A stretch of 64,000 bases of DNA, taken from JAQVWU01 sp964628455 (lineage in GTDB: Bacteria > Bacillota > Clostridia > Oscillospirales > CAG-272). Below, one piece after another: positions 17,686 to 26,470 of this stretch. The notes under the pieces are model-generated. The model was not told the origin of the DNA, ran no database searches, and saw only the letters and a list, made by a program, of their open reading frames with translations. The position numbers were made by a program, and so were the translations under genes. Where the stretch lies: the NCBI GenBank assembly GCA_964628455.1, contig CAZVPD010000003.1, positions 1-64,000 of the forward strand. The letters are read 5' to 3'. The stretch's first letter is position 1. Each line of letters starts with the position of its first letter.

Positions 17686-18699
17686 TTATCTGCCCCTGGA
17701 GGTTTCTTCGACGGCAACGGCAACGGCAACGGTAGCGCCGACCATCGGATTGTTTCCCATACCGATCAGCCCCATCATTTCGACATGAGCGGGAACTGAG
17801 GACGATCCGGCAAACTGAGCGTCGCCGTGCATCCTGCCCATCGAGTCGGTAAGACCGTAGGACGCGGGTCCGGCAGCCATATTGTCGGGATGAAGCGTGC
17901 GTCCGGTTCCGCCTCCCGAGGCTACGGAAAAGTATTTCTTGCCGGATTCATAGGACCATTTCTTATAGGTTCCGGCGACCAGGTGCTGGAAACGGGTCGG
18001 ATTCGTGGAGTTTCCGGTTATGGAGACATCCACATCTTCGGCTTTCATAATGGCAACGCCCTCAAGCACATCGTTTGCGCCGTAAACGCGGACTTTGCTT
18101 TTTTCACCGGTCGAATAAGCTTTCTCGCGGACAATGTTCAGGGTGTCGGTATAAAAGTCATATTCGGTTTCAACATAGGTGAATCCGTTGATGCGCGAAA
18201 TGATAAATGCGGCGTCTTTGCCCAGCCCGTTGAGTATGACGCGAAGGGGTGCGGTTCTGACTTTATTCGCGCTGCGCGCAATCCCTATGGCGCCCTCAGC
18301 CGCTGCAAAGGATTCGTGTCCCGCGAGGAAACAGAAGCATTTTGTCTCTTCTCGAAGCAGCATCGCCGCCAGATTTCCGTGACCGATGCCGACTTTTCGG
18401 CTCTCCGCCACCGATCCGGGAATACAGAAAGCCTGAAGACCGATCCCTATGGCTTCGGCCGCGTCCGCAGCGTTCCGGATCCCTTTTTTCAGCGCGACGG
18501 CACAGCCCAGCGTATAAGCCCACCCTGCATTCTCAAATGCGATAGGCTGCACGCTTTTAACTATTTCGTCAACATGGATGCCGGCTTCCTGACACATGGT
18601 CCGCGCGGCCTCAAGATCGGCGATACCGTATTCGGCAAGGCATTTTTCGATGCCCGCCATTCTTCTCGCTTTACCTTCGAATTGTACGTTGTTCGACAT
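17686..18699 (-). CDS. GGGtGRT family protein of unknown function
   Basis: A 337-residue protein with the name-giving motif SGGGTGRTLHPDNMA near residue 265. The family is widespread in anaerobes and has no established function that I know. The sequence is rich in Gly/Ala, soluble, with no signal peptide or membrane segment, and has several cysteines (TMCQEAG, TLGCAVAL, AFCIPG, TKCFCFLAG), which fits a metal or iron-sulfur link. It is translated from an AAGGAGGAT site 20 bases after the NifU-like scaffold gene, with which it forms a two-gene operon; this pairing recurs in other anaerobes. A chaperone or cofactor-handling role is inference. Confidence 0.88.
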   Translation of the reverse strand: MSNNVQFEGKARRMAGIEKCLAEYGIADLEAARTMCQEAGIHVDEIVKSVQPIAFENAGWAYTLGCAVALKKGIRNAADAAEAIGIGLQAFCIPGSVAESRKVGIGHGNLAAMLLREETKCFCFLAGHESFAAAEGAIGIARSANKVRTAPLRVILNGLGKDAAFIISRINGFTYVETEYDFYTDTLNIVREKAYSTGEKSKVRVYGANDVLEGVAIMKAEDVDVSITGNSTNPTRFQHLVAGTYKKWSYESGKKYFSVASGGGTGRTLHPDNMAAGPASYGLTDSMGRMHGDAQFAGSSSVPAHVEMMGLIGMGNNPMVGATVAVAVAVEETSRGR

Positions 18700-18719
18700 A
18701 AAATACGGATCCTCCTTTC

Positions 18720-19433
18720 TTATTGTTTGCGCGGGTCGATGTATCTGACCGCGTCGGCATATCTGCCGTATGTTTTGATATTGTTCTTATATGCAGCGGC
18801 GGGTTCGGTTCCGGATTTGATGTCGTCCATCATCTTGCCGAGGTGTATGAATTTATATCCGATTACTTCATCGTTTTCGTCAAGACCGGTTTCGAGAATA
18901 TAGCCTTCCGCAATTTCCAGGTAGCGGACGCCTTTGGCCAGCGTAGCGAAAATAGTGCCGACCTGAGAGCGCAGGCCTTTGCCGAGGTCCTCAAGCGAAG
19001 CACCGATGGGTAGTCCTCCTTCGGAGAACGCCGTCTGCGTGCGTCCGTATACCAGCTGTTTGAAAATTTCGCGCATGGCAACGTTTATGGCATCGCAAAC
19101 CAGGTCGGTGTTCAGAGCTTCGAGGATTGTTTTTCCCTGCAGAATTTCTCCCGCCATAGCTGCCGAGTGCGTCATACCGGAACAGCCCAAAGTTTCAACA
19201 AGCGCCTCGTGAATAATGCCTTCTTTTACATTGAGCGTAAGTTTACAGCAGCCCTGCTGCGGCGCGCACCAGCCGATGCCGTGAGAAAGGCCGGATATGT
19301 CTTTGATTTCATAGGGTTTTACCCATCTGCCCTCTTCGGGTATGGGAGCAGGTCCGTGATGCGGACCCTTGGCGACGGTGCACATGCTCTCGACTTCGTG
19401 CGACAGAGCATATGCACTTTCGTTTTTTGACAT
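18720..19433 (-). CDS. Iron-sulfur cluster scaffold-like protein (NifU/IscU N-domain)
   Basis: A 237-residue protein with an IscU/NifU-N-like domain (about 50-125). Candidate ligands are C56, the C62-C63 pair (GCCKLTL), C84 in ETLGCSGMTHSAAM (matching the FGCGSAIA region of IscU) and C113 (DLVCDAI). An extra C-terminal region of about 100 residues (GLPIGASLEDLGKGLRSQ onward) is absent from classic IscU. No IscS/NifS cysteine desulfurase or SufBCD is seen beside it; the partner is the GGGtGRT protein. It has its own promoter at 19465-19493. It may assemble clusters for a dedicated client rather than for general supply. Confidence 0.85.
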   Translation of the reverse strand: MSKNESAYALSHEVESMCTVAKGPHHGPAPIPEEGRWVKPYEIKDISGLSHGIGWCAPQQGCCKLTLNVKEGIIHEALVETLGCSGMTHSAAMAGEILQGKTILEALNTDLVCDAINVAMREIFKQLVYGRTQTAFSEGGLPIGASLEDLGKGLRSQVGTIFATLAKGVRYLEIAEGYILETGLDENDEVIGYKFIHLGKMMDDIKSGTEPAAAYKNNIKTYGRYADAVRYIDPRKQ

Positions 19434-19464
19434 ATATTTCTCCTATCTTTGTATTGTTTTTATT

Positions 19465-19493
19465 ATTATAAGCTTTTTTACGGTTAAAATCAA
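19465..19493 (-). promoter_or_regulatory. Sigma-A promoter of the NifU-like/GGGtGRT operon
   Basis: On the minus strand TTGATT (19488-19493), 17-base spacer, TATAAT (19465-19470), about 30 bases upstream of the start codon. Confidence 0.75.
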
Positions 19494-19532
19494 TATGGAT
19501 TCGACAACTTTTTTGTTAACAGTACATATCCG

Positions 19533-19564
19533 AAAAAAAGCCGGACGCTTTATGGCATCCGGCT
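19533..19564 (-). terminator. Terminator of the rlmN-prpC-prkC operon
   Basis: GCCGGATG pairs with CGTCCGGC on the minus strand, followed by a 7-base U-run, 20 bases past the prkC stop. Confidence 0.85.
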
Positions 19565-19583
19565 CTGCAGGTTACGGGCTGCG

Positions 19584-21275
19584 TCAGCCGCTGCCCGAAC
19601 TGACTACAAAATCGATTTTGGTCGAATGTGACGGAACCTCCGAATAAGGGGTGCGGCTCTGTGAAATTATTTTACCCTTTTCGACCGTATCCGAGGGTTC
19701 ATAAGTCACCTGCCCGAGTATCAGATCGTTTGAGGTGAGTACCGACATTGCTTTTTCCTCGGTCATTCCGGTAAAATCGGGGACCGAAATGTATTTGATA
19801 TCCGGACCTTTGCTTACAAACAGTGTAACCGGATCTCCGGCAACAAGTTCGGTTCCCGCAGCGGGTTCTGTTTTGATCACATAACCGAGCTGCACGGTAT
19901 CGTTGAATTCATGTGTGGTTATGGGTTTGAGATTGAGTCCGCGGAGTTCGTTCTGAACCATCCGGTATTCCAGAATCGTAAAATCGGGAAGAATAACCTT
20001 CTGCACTCCGCGGCTGACCGTAAACTTAAGGTCGCAATACTGACGGCCTGCCAGTACTTTTCGCTTTTCACCCGGTGAGGGATCCTGCTCTATGATCGTA
20101 TTTTCACCGTGTTCGGAACTGTATACATATTCCGTCTCAATACGGTAATAATCAGCGCGGTCAAACTCGGCTTTGAGCTCTTCACCGTATATTTCCCCTA
20201 TATAGGATTTTATTTCTATCGTTTGCGCGGTAAGGCTGCTGTCGGCATTAAACAGCATATTAAAAACATAAAAGCCGCTGATGCCTATCACAATGATAAA
20301 AGCAGCCGTAACCCCCGCAATAATGGGAAGCATGGACCGGCTTTGATGACGGCGCTGCGTATTCTGAACCGGACGGCCGGTCTTTGGCTCCTGAGTTCCG
20401 TTTTCCGCTTCCGGCCGGCGTATCCTGAAGATATACTCCGGATTGGATTTGATCTGCGCAATATGCCGCAGCATCAGAGACGCCGACTGAAACCGCCGGT
20501 CGGGTGATTTTTCCATTGCCGAGAGTATAATTTGTTCAAGCCCCGCCGGTATAGAAGGATTTAAGTCCCGCGGACGTTTCGGAAGCGTACTTACCTGCAT
20601 CAGAGCAACCGAAACAGGACTGTCCGCCGTAAACGGAAGTTTTCCCGTGGCCATTTCATACATCACTACGCCAAGCGAATACAGATCACTGCGGGGATCG
20701 ATGGGTTTTCCCGACGCCTGTTCGGGGCTTATATAAAACACGGTTCCTATCGCTTTGTCGGTCATTGTTACGGTCTCGGCGTTCGGCAGTTTGGCAATTC
20801 CGAAATCCGCGACCTTTATGCGTCCGTTTTTTAAAAGCATAATATTCTGCGGCTTGATATCGCGGTGAATGATCCCCTTTTGATGCGCATGTTCGAGTGC
20901 TTTTAATATCTGTTCCGTATAACTGATTATTTCTTTAAAATTCAGAGCGCCTTTTTTATTCATGTAATTCTTTAAAGTGATACCCTCGACCCGTTCCATG
21001 ACGATATACTTTAAATTTTCTTTGACCGAAACGTCGTAAATACTCACAATATTCGGATGAGAAAGCATTGATACCGCTTTTGACTCGTTTATAAAACGCT
21101 TAACGGACTGAACGTCATTTGCGATCTCGTCTTTCAGCATTTTTACGGCAACAGTTCGCTTCATCACCGTATCGACCGCTTCAAAAACGACCGCCATTCC
21201 GCCTACTCCGATTATTTTGACAATTTTATAGCGCCGGTCAAAGATCTGACCGATGTATTTGTCAAATGTGTCCAT
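19584..21275 (-). CDS. prkC: PASTA-domain Ser/Thr protein kinase (PrkC/PknB/Stk1 type)
   Basis: A 563-residue membrane kinase. The kinase domain (about 17-275) has the Gly-rich loop IGVGGMAVVFEA, the ATP lysine K45, HRDIKPQN (D139), DFG (D157) and SPEQ. A basic linker leads to one membrane helix (about 315-342), then about three extracellular PASTA repeats (about 350-563), which in other Bacillota sense muropeptides or lipid II. It lies 51 bases downstream of its cognate PP2C phosphatase. Roles elsewhere: spore germination, cell-wall homeostasis and division control. The usual next gene, rsgA, is absent; a terminator follows. PASTA number is one or two lower than in some relatives. Confidence 0.95.
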   Translation of the reverse strand: MDTFDKYIGQIFDRRYKIVKIIGVGGMAVVFEAVDTVMKRTVAVKMLKDEIANDVQSVKRFINESKAVSMLSHPNIVSIYDVSVKENLKYIVMERVEGITLKNYMNKKGALNFKEIISYTEQILKALEHAHQKGIIHRDIKPQNIMLLKNGRIKVADFGIAKLPNAETVTMTDKAIGTVFYISPEQASGKPIDPRSDLYSLGVVMYEMATGKLPFTADSPVSVALMQVSTLPKRPRDLNPSIPAGLEQIILSAMEKSPDRRFQSASLMLRHIAQIKSNPEYIFRIRRPEAENGTQEPKTGRPVQNTQRRHQSRSMLPIIAGVTAAFIIVIGISGFYVFNMLFNADSSLTAQTIEIKSYIGEIYGEELKAEFDRADYYRIETEYVYSSEHGENTIIEQDPSPGEKRKVLAGRQYCDLKFTVSRGVQKVILPDFTILEYRMVQNELRGLNLKPITTHEFNDTVQLGYVIKTEPAAGTELVAGDPVTLFVSKGPDIKYISVPDFTGMTEEKAMSVLTSNDLILGQVTYEPSDTVEKGKIISQSRTPYSEVPSHSTKIDFVVSSGSG

Positions 21276-21326
21276 ATCAAGCTCCCTTTGCGGTATATTG
21301 AAAATCGGAAAATATACCGGTTCTAT

Positions 21327-22103
21327 TTATGCTTTAACAACAAGCGCGGTGATGTTGTCACCGCCCCCGGCCTTGTTTGCAAGGCCGATAAGTTCAGTCA
21401 CTTTCGCTTCGAGCGACGCTCTGTCCTCTTCCCGTCTGTCCCGTGACATAACGGCGTGTATCTCTTTCTCGGTTACATAATTTGTAAGTCCGTCCGAACA
21501 GAGCAGAATGTACCGGATATTTTCTGCCGACAGTTCCGCCGTGTAGACATCTGCTTCCACCGAACTATCGCTTCCTATTGCACGGGTGATGATGTTGCGG
21601 TGAGGGCTTTTCGCCGCTTCTTCGGCTGTCAGCTGTCCCATATCGACAAGATACTGCACATAAGAATGATCGTGTGTGACTTTTTTGATTTCGGTATCGG
21701 TCAGCGTATAAAGCCGGCTGTCTCCGATGTTGACAATATATGCCTTTTTACCGAATACCAGCGCAGAGATAAGCGTGGTTCCCATCCCGGTAAGTTCGGG
21801 GTTCTCCTTCGCCATGGCGAAGACGGCGGAATTCGCCTCGGAAGCGGCTTCGGTCATAGCGGATTTTATACCGCATGCGATGTTTTCGCCGGAAAGGTCC
21901 TGCAGGAGGCCCGGGATGCTGCGGGTTATGCTCTCGGAAAAAACCTTGCTTGCGGTTTGGGCTGCGATATTACCGCCGGCGGCTCCGCCCATACCGTCGC
22001 AAACGACCGTCAGCAGAATATCCTCTCTCAGTTCGATAACGGTAAAGCAGTCCTGATTTGCGGAACGCTTTCTGCCCGTATCGCTTTTACCGAAGTATAA
22101 CAT
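21327..22103 (-). CDS. prpC: PP2C-family Ser/Thr phosphatase (Stp1/PrpC)
   Basis: A 258-residue PPM phosphatase with metal-binding motifs RSANQDCF, VVCDGMGGAAGG, NIGDSRLY, LLCSDGLTNYV and GGGDNITALVV in the standard order. It reverses PrkC phosphorylation; the two genes are adjacent and co-oriented, downstream of rlmN. Start behind CAGGGGGT, 9 bases away. Full length, cytoplasmic. Confidence 0.96.
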   Translation of the reverse strand: MLYFGKSDTGRKRSANQDCFTVIELREDILLTVVCDGMGGAAGGNIAAQTASKVFSESITRSIPGLLQDLSGENIACGIKSAMTEAASEANSAVFAMAKENPELTGMGTTLISALVFGKKAYIVNIGDSRLYTLTDTEIKKVTHDHSYVQYLVDMGQLTAEEAAKSPHRNIITRAIGSDSSVEADVYTAELSAENIRYILLCSDGLTNYVTEKEIHAVMSRDRREEDRASLEAKVTELIGLANKAGGGDNITALVVKA

Positions 22104-22179
22104 GAATGCTTACCCCCTGAAATACCGTTTTATAATAAAGCGGTGGAAAGGTGTTTGTAGCTTTATATCTGTTTATTGT

Positions 22180-23244
22180 TTACTGTTGTCCGGGCTGATC
22201 CTGATCGGTTCTTCTTTCGGCGGTTCGGGCACGCAGCTGTCCGCAGGAAGCACTTATATCGGGACCGAGGTTCCTGCGGATCGTGGCATTGACCCGAAGG
22301 CCTTCAAGTTCCCTTGCAAAACGGGCTGCCGCATCGCTTCTGACATAACTGCGCCCTTCAACTTCATTCAGCGAAATAAGATTGACATGAAAAGGAGCGG
22401 TCCTTCCGAAAAAGCCGTGAAGCAGGGATGCCAGCCGTTTGGCATGAACCGGCGTGTCATTTAACCCGGCAATCAGTGTATATTCAAAAGAAATCCGCCG
22501 TCCGGTTTTATCGAAATACGTCCGGCAGGCTCTGAGCAGCGCTTCGAGATTCCACTTGTTGTTGACCGGCATCAGCGCGCTGCGCTCTTCATCGGAAGAA
22601 GCATGAAGCGACACCGAAAGCGTTATCTGTAAATCCTCTTCGGCAAGCCTGTATATTTTATCTGCCAGCCCGCATGTGGAAAGCGAGATACGCCGGCAGC
22701 TGATGTTTAAACCGTCTTCCGCCGAAACAGATCTGATAAAACGCACTACATTGTCATAATTATCAAGAGGTTCGCCGATCCCCATCAGAACGATCCCGTC
22801 GATACGTTCTCCCGTATCTTTTTGCGCCGCGATTACCTGTCCGAGCATCTCGGACACTTCCAGATTGCGCGCGGTCCCGCCTGTGTTTGAAGCACAAAAA
22901 CGGCAGCCCATACGACAGCCCGCCTGACTTGATACACATATCGTATTACCGTGACGATAGCGCATGACTACGCTTTCTATCATCTCGCCGTCTGCCAGAC
23001 GAAAGAGATATTTTACGGTGCCGTCAACCGATGAAACCAGTTTCAATTCGGTTTGAGGCAGGTTCAATGTTGCGCGTTCGCTTAATTTCTCACGCAGATT
23101 CAAAGGCAGGTTTGTCATTCCGTCAAAATCCGTGCCGCGCCACGCCCATTCGATGATTTGGCCGGCACGCCACGCGGGCTCGCCGAGTTCCGCGAGCAGT
23201 TCGGTGACGGCGTTCCTGCCCATGCTTAAAATATCCGTTTTCAT
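22180..23244 (-). CDS. rlmN: 23S rRNA (adenine2503-C2) methyltransferase RlmN
   Basis: A 354-residue radical-SAM dual-specificity RNA methyltransferase that makes m2A2503 in 23S rRNA and m2A37 in some tRNAs. The cluster motif CRMGCRFC supplies C110, C114 and C117; the methyl-carrying cysteine is C334 in DISASCGQL. The N-terminal HhH-like region (EPAWRAGQIIEW) is complete. No Shine-Dalgarno sequence precedes the ATG, and a good extended -10 promoter ends only 8 bases upstream, so the message may be leaderless. First gene of rlmN-prpC-prkC, the common Bacillota order. Confidence 0.95.
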   Translation of the reverse strand: MKTDILSMGRNAVTELLAELGEPAWRAGQIIEWAWRGTDFDGMTNLPLNLREKLSERATLNLPQTELKLVSSVDGTVKYLFRLADGEMIESVVMRYRHGNTICVSSQAGCRMGCRFCASNTGGTARNLEVSEMLGQVIAAQKDTGERIDGIVLMGIGEPLDNYDNVVRFIRSVSAEDGLNISCRRISLSTCGLADKIYRLAEEDLQITLSVSLHASSDEERSALMPVNNKWNLEALLRACRTYFDKTGRRISFEYTLIAGLNDTPVHAKRLASLLHGFFGRTAPFHVNLISLNEVEGRSYVRSDAAARFARELEGLRVNATIRRNLGPDISASCGQLRARTAERRTDQDQPGQQ

Positions 23245-23252
23245 ATAAAAAG

Positions 23253-23281
23253 ATTATATCATAAAACAAATTAAATTGCAA
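23253..23281 (-). promoter_or_regulatory. Promoter of the rlmN operon, unusually close to the start codon
   Basis: TTGCAA (23276-23281), 17-base spacer ending in TGA, TATAAT (23253-23258) on the minus strand. The expected transcription start falls about two bases before the rlmN ATG at 23244. Confidence 0.65.
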
Positions 23282-23323
23282 CGATATAGATTGTTACGCT
23301 TATGTAAATTTAATAAGCGTTTT

Positions 23324-23878
23324 TCAACTGTCCAGGATCACCTTTTGCGCCTTATGTCCGGTGTGTCGGAGAAAAACATCCAGCAGGTCGGCGGTTTTGA
23401 TTTTAAGACTGGTGGTGTTGGCACACGGATGACATCCGATATATGCACCTGCATAAAGTTCGGAATCGATGCATAGTGTAACGCGGCGTCCGGTATCGAA
23501 GGCGAGTCCGAGCACGGATAGCGATCCCGGACCGACCCCGAGCAAACGATTCATATCTTCGCCGCCGGCAAACGAAAGTCTCGCCAAACCAAGCTGAGAG
23601 GACAGGTTCTTTGTGCTGAAGCGCTTGTTGCCGGGCAGCATCAAAAAATAGAATCCGGTCTGTTGTCTGTTGCATAAAAACAGGTTTTTGCACATCCGGA
23701 CGCCGAGGAACGCGTCCACTTCTTCGCAGTCACCGATTGTCATTGCGGCGCCGTGGTCGATCCTCACATATTCGATTTTTAATTTCCCGAGTAAATCGTA
23801 GGTCTTGTTTTCGGCGGGAGAACGGATTTCATCGGGCCTGTCGGTAAACAGGACAGGGTTGATATAGATAGAACCCAT
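23324..23878 (-). CDS. Prolyl-tRNA editing protein, YbaK/ProX type
   Basis: A 184-residue stand-alone editing-domain protein of the INS/YbaK superfamily, which hydrolyses mischarged aminoacyl-tRNA, typically Ala-tRNA(Pro) or Cys-tRNA(Pro). Typical segments: EYVRIDHGAAMTIGDCEEVD, MCKNLFLCNRQQTGFYFLML, FAGGEDMNRLLGVGPGSLSVLGL and a GCHPCANTTSLKI end. Start behind GAGGAA. It precedes rlmN on the same strand but rlmN has its own promoter. Whether it is ProXp-ala-like is inferred from the HP(C)AN(T)-type end motif. Confidence 0.88.
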   Translation of the reverse strand: MGSIYINPVLFTDRPDEIRSPAENKTYDLLGKLKIEYVRIDHGAAMTIGDCEEVDAFLGVRMCKNLFLCNRQQTGFYFLMLPGNKRFSTKNLSSQLGLARLSFAGGEDMNRLLGVGPGSLSVLGLAFDTGRRVTLCIDSELYAGAYIGCHPCANTTSLKIKTADLLDVFLRHTGHKAQKVILDS

Positions 23879-24411
23879 AAAAAAAATTCCTCAAGATGTT
23901 TTTTGTTTTTCGGTTTCATTTTTTTTATACCTGTGTTATAATTGACGCAGTCTGAAAAACAAGGGAATCGATATCCATGAAATCAGGAACTTAAAAGAGG
24001 ATTTATACGGTTTGGTTATTCCGATTATGAATGCCGCGGCGGGTTCCGGTCTGAAATATTTCGGACTCAATGGCCGCAATCTGCCGACTGACAGACATAC
24101 GGAACCGCTTCGGGAAGATGCCGCTCCTCTTTTTAATTGATTGCATTCCATCAGCCCGATCCGATAAAAAAGCGGAGCGGAAACTCCGTAAGCAGGAGAG
24201 GAAACGGCAGAGTCCGCAAACTCTTTCTGCCTATGTCGGACAATCCGCGCTACGCGGTTTTCAGGGATTCGGATGGTTTTGAATACAGCAAAGCGAATGA
24301 CGAAATAACCGTATACTATGAGGATCATTTCGGCTCCGCGGTTTTTGTCTGTCCGTGAAAATATGATCCGTTGGGTATAAATCAACAGAAAGAAATGTAA
24401 ACAAACGATTT
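23879..24411. other. 533-base region without a convincing gene
   Basis: It holds an extended -10 promoter at about 23914-23942 (TGT-TATAAT, weak -35) and only short reading frames. A 37-codon plus-strand frame from about 24033 (MNAAAGSGLKYFG start) ends at 24140, and a second plus frame near 24137-24358 contains a protein-like stretch (DNPRYAVFRDSDGFEYSK). These may be frame-shifted remnants of a small gene, or noncoding. Nothing recognised. Confidence 0.4.
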
Positions 24412-25323
24412 ATGAAAAAACTTGCTGGAACTTTCTTCGTCCTTGCAGCCGGGTGCCTCTGGGGTACGGTAGGCATCTTTGTCCGCAGACTTTCCGAAAC
24501 CGGCATGACCTCCATACAGATCGCGGCTGTGCGGATTTTTGTCACGGCGATTGTTTTGTCTTCGGGGCTCCTGCTTTTTAACAGGAGGCTTCTTCGTATC
24601 CGCTTTCGTCATATCTGGTGCTTTCTCGGAACAGGACTGGTCAGCATCGTGGTTTTTACATACTGCTATTTCCGGACGATAGAAGAGGTATCTCTTTCCG
24701 CAGCTGCGGTTCTGCTTTATATGGCTCCGGCCATGGTCATGCTGATGAGTGCGCTTTTGTTCCGCGAAAAAATTACATTGATTAAAACAGCCGCCTGCCT
24801 TCTGGCACTGGGTGGCTGTGTTCTCGTCACCGGAATCATAGGCAGCGGAGACAGAATACCTGCCGCCGCCATCATCAGCGGACTGTTATCGGCTCTGGGT
24901 TACGCTCTGTACAGCATTTTCGGACGATACGCTATAAATTACGGATATCACCCGCTCACTATTGCCTCTTATACTTTTATCTTTGCCTGTTTGGGAATAC
25001 TGCCGCTGTTCGGACTGCGGGATTTTACAACAAAAATCGTTTCAGGTGACCTTTTGCCCGATATCTCCCGGATATTGTACGGTATACTGTTCGGTCTGAT
25101 TACCGCGGCCCTGCCGTATGTGCTCTATACGGCAGGCCTTGCAAAAACAGAATCGGGCAGGGCTTCTGTCATGGCTTCGGTGGAACCTGTAGTCGCAACC
25201 CTTGCAGGCGCTGCGGTTTTCGGTGAAAAACTCACACCGGAGGGTGTGGCCGGCATAATGCTTGTAGTTTTCGCGGTGATCCTGATGAACGTCAAAAACA
25301 AAGCACGCAATAAAAAACTATAA
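24412..25323 (+). CDS. EamA/DMT-family transporter
   Basis: A 303-residue drug/metabolite-transporter family protein with about ten membrane helices in two EamA repeats (about 5-138 and 150-292). Typical features: GCLWGTVGIFVRRL at the start, a TYCYFRTIEEVSLSAAAVLLY segment closing the first repeat, and a conserved ASVEPVVATLAGAAVFGE near the C-terminus. Likely an amino-acid or metabolite exporter or importer. The Shine-Dalgarno is weak. It sits 22 bases before a threonine-aldolase-like gene, suggesting a link to amino-acid turnover. Confidence 0.9.
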   Translation: MKKLAGTFFVLAAGCLWGTVGIFVRRLSETGMTSIQIAAVRIFVTAIVLSSGLLLFNRRLLRIRFRHIWCFLGTGLVSIVVFTYCYFRTIEEVSLSAAAVLLYMAPAMVMLMSALLFREKITLIKTAACLLALGGCVLVTGIIGSGDRIPAAAIISGLLSALGYALYSIFGRYAINYGYHPLTIASYTFIFACLGILPLFGLRDFTTKIVSGDLLPDISRILYGILFGLITAALPYVLYTAGLAKTESGRASVMASVEPVVATLAGAAVFGEKLTPEGVAGIMLVVFAVILMNVKNKARNKKL

Positions 25324-25345
25324 TAAAAAAAGCGGGGAATCGCAT

Positions 25346-26398
25346 ATGATCATGTTTAACTGCGACTATAACGAAGGCGCCCATCCGGATATACTCTCCC
25401 GGCTTTCCGAAACCAATTACGAACAGACTCCCGGTTACGGAGAAGACGTGCACTGTGAACTCGCGCGCTCCTATATAAAAAGGGAATGCGGACGGGAAGA
25501 CATCGACATACATTTTCTTGTGGGGGGAACTCAGGTCAATCTGACCGTTATATCAGCCGCTCTGCGCCCCCATCAGGGAGTCCTTTGCGCCGCGACAGGC
25601 CATATCAATGTTCACGAAAGCGGAGCCGTCGAGGCGACAGGCCACAAAGTGTTGTCCCTTCCGACATATGACGGCAAAATAACCGCAGGTCAGATAAAAA
25701 AAGCCTGTGAAGCTCATCGGAAAGACGAGGCGAGAGAACATATCGTCCTGCCGAAAATGGTTTATATTTCTTTTCCGACCGAACTGGGCACAATCTATTC
25801 AAAAGCGGAACTTAACGCAATAAGCGAGGTCTGCCGGAACTTCGGGTTGTATCTTTATCTGGACGGCGCCCGTCTGGGCTACGGACTAGCTTCCTCCGAA
25901 AACGACCTTACTCTTTCCGATATTGCACGGCTTTGCGATGTTTTTACGATCGGCGGCACCAAGGTCGGGGCGCTTTTCGGTGAAGCGGCAGTCATAACCG
26001 TTCCGTTTTTAAAAGAGGATTTCCGTTACATCATAAAACAGAAGGGGGGACTGCTCGCTAAAGGACGGCTGCTGGGCATACAGTTTGAAACACTGTTTGA
26101 AAACGGATTATATAAAAGCATATCCGCACATGCGGTCCGCCTGTCGGATATGATCCGCAATACCCTCCGCAGCCTCGGGATACGTTTTTTAGCAGACTCT
26201 CCGACAAACCAGCTTTTCCCTGTATTTCCCGACGACATCCTGAGCAGCCTGAACAAAAAATATATTTTCAGCCATATTGAATCGCTGGACGGAGAAACGG
26301 CGGTCCGCATCTGTACAAGCTGGGCTACGCGCCGTGATGACGCCGAAGCGCTTATTTCGGACATCCGCGCCGCATACGGCGAAAAAAGCGTCCTTTGA
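25346..26398 (+). CDS. Threonine aldolase/beta-eliminating lyase family enzyme (PLP, fold type I)
   Basis: A 350-residue PLP enzyme of the low-specificity threonine aldolase family, cleaving L-threonine or L-allo-threonine to glycine and acetaldehyde. Evidence: NYEQTPGYGEDVHCELA start, GGTQVNLTVISA, HINVHESGAVEATGHKV, YLDGARLGYGL (cofactor Asp/Arg) and the PLP lysine in TIGGTKVGALFGEA. Full length. It is co-oriented with the EamA transporter and closed by a strong hairpin. A serine or phenylserine substrate is possible. Confidence 0.9.
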   Translation: MIMFNCDYNEGAHPDILSRLSETNYEQTPGYGEDVHCELARSYIKRECGREDIDIHFLVGGTQVNLTVISAALRPHQGVLCAATGHINVHESGAVEATGHKVLSLPTYDGKITAGQIKKACEAHRKDEAREHIVLPKMVYISFPTELGTIYSKAELNAISEVCRNFGLYLYLDGARLGYGLASSENDLTLSDIARLCDVFTIGGTKVGALFGEAAVITVPFLKEDFRYIIKQKGGLLAKGRLLGIQFETLFENGLYKSISAHAVRLSDMIRNTLRSLGIRFLADSPTNQLFPVFPDDILSSLNKKYIFSHIESLDGETAVRICTSWATRRDDAEALISDIRAAYGEKSVL

Positions 26399-26413
26399 TT
26401 TTTATGACTATTA

Positions 26414-26456
26414 AAAAAGACGGCGACGAACGCAGCCCGTTCTCCGCCGTCTTTTT
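26414..26456. terminator. Bidirectional terminator
   Basis: Perfect 12-base stem AAAAAGACGGCG (26414-26425) and its complement (26445-26456), T-runs either side; ends the aldolase gene and the facing low-complexity gene. Confidence 0.9.
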
Positions 26457-26470
26457 ATATGCCGCTTATT

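Noticed and set aside
23936..24385. 149-codon minus-strand open frame
   Set aside because: No ribosome site, no domain, composition unlike neighbours; region treated as noncoding or remnant.
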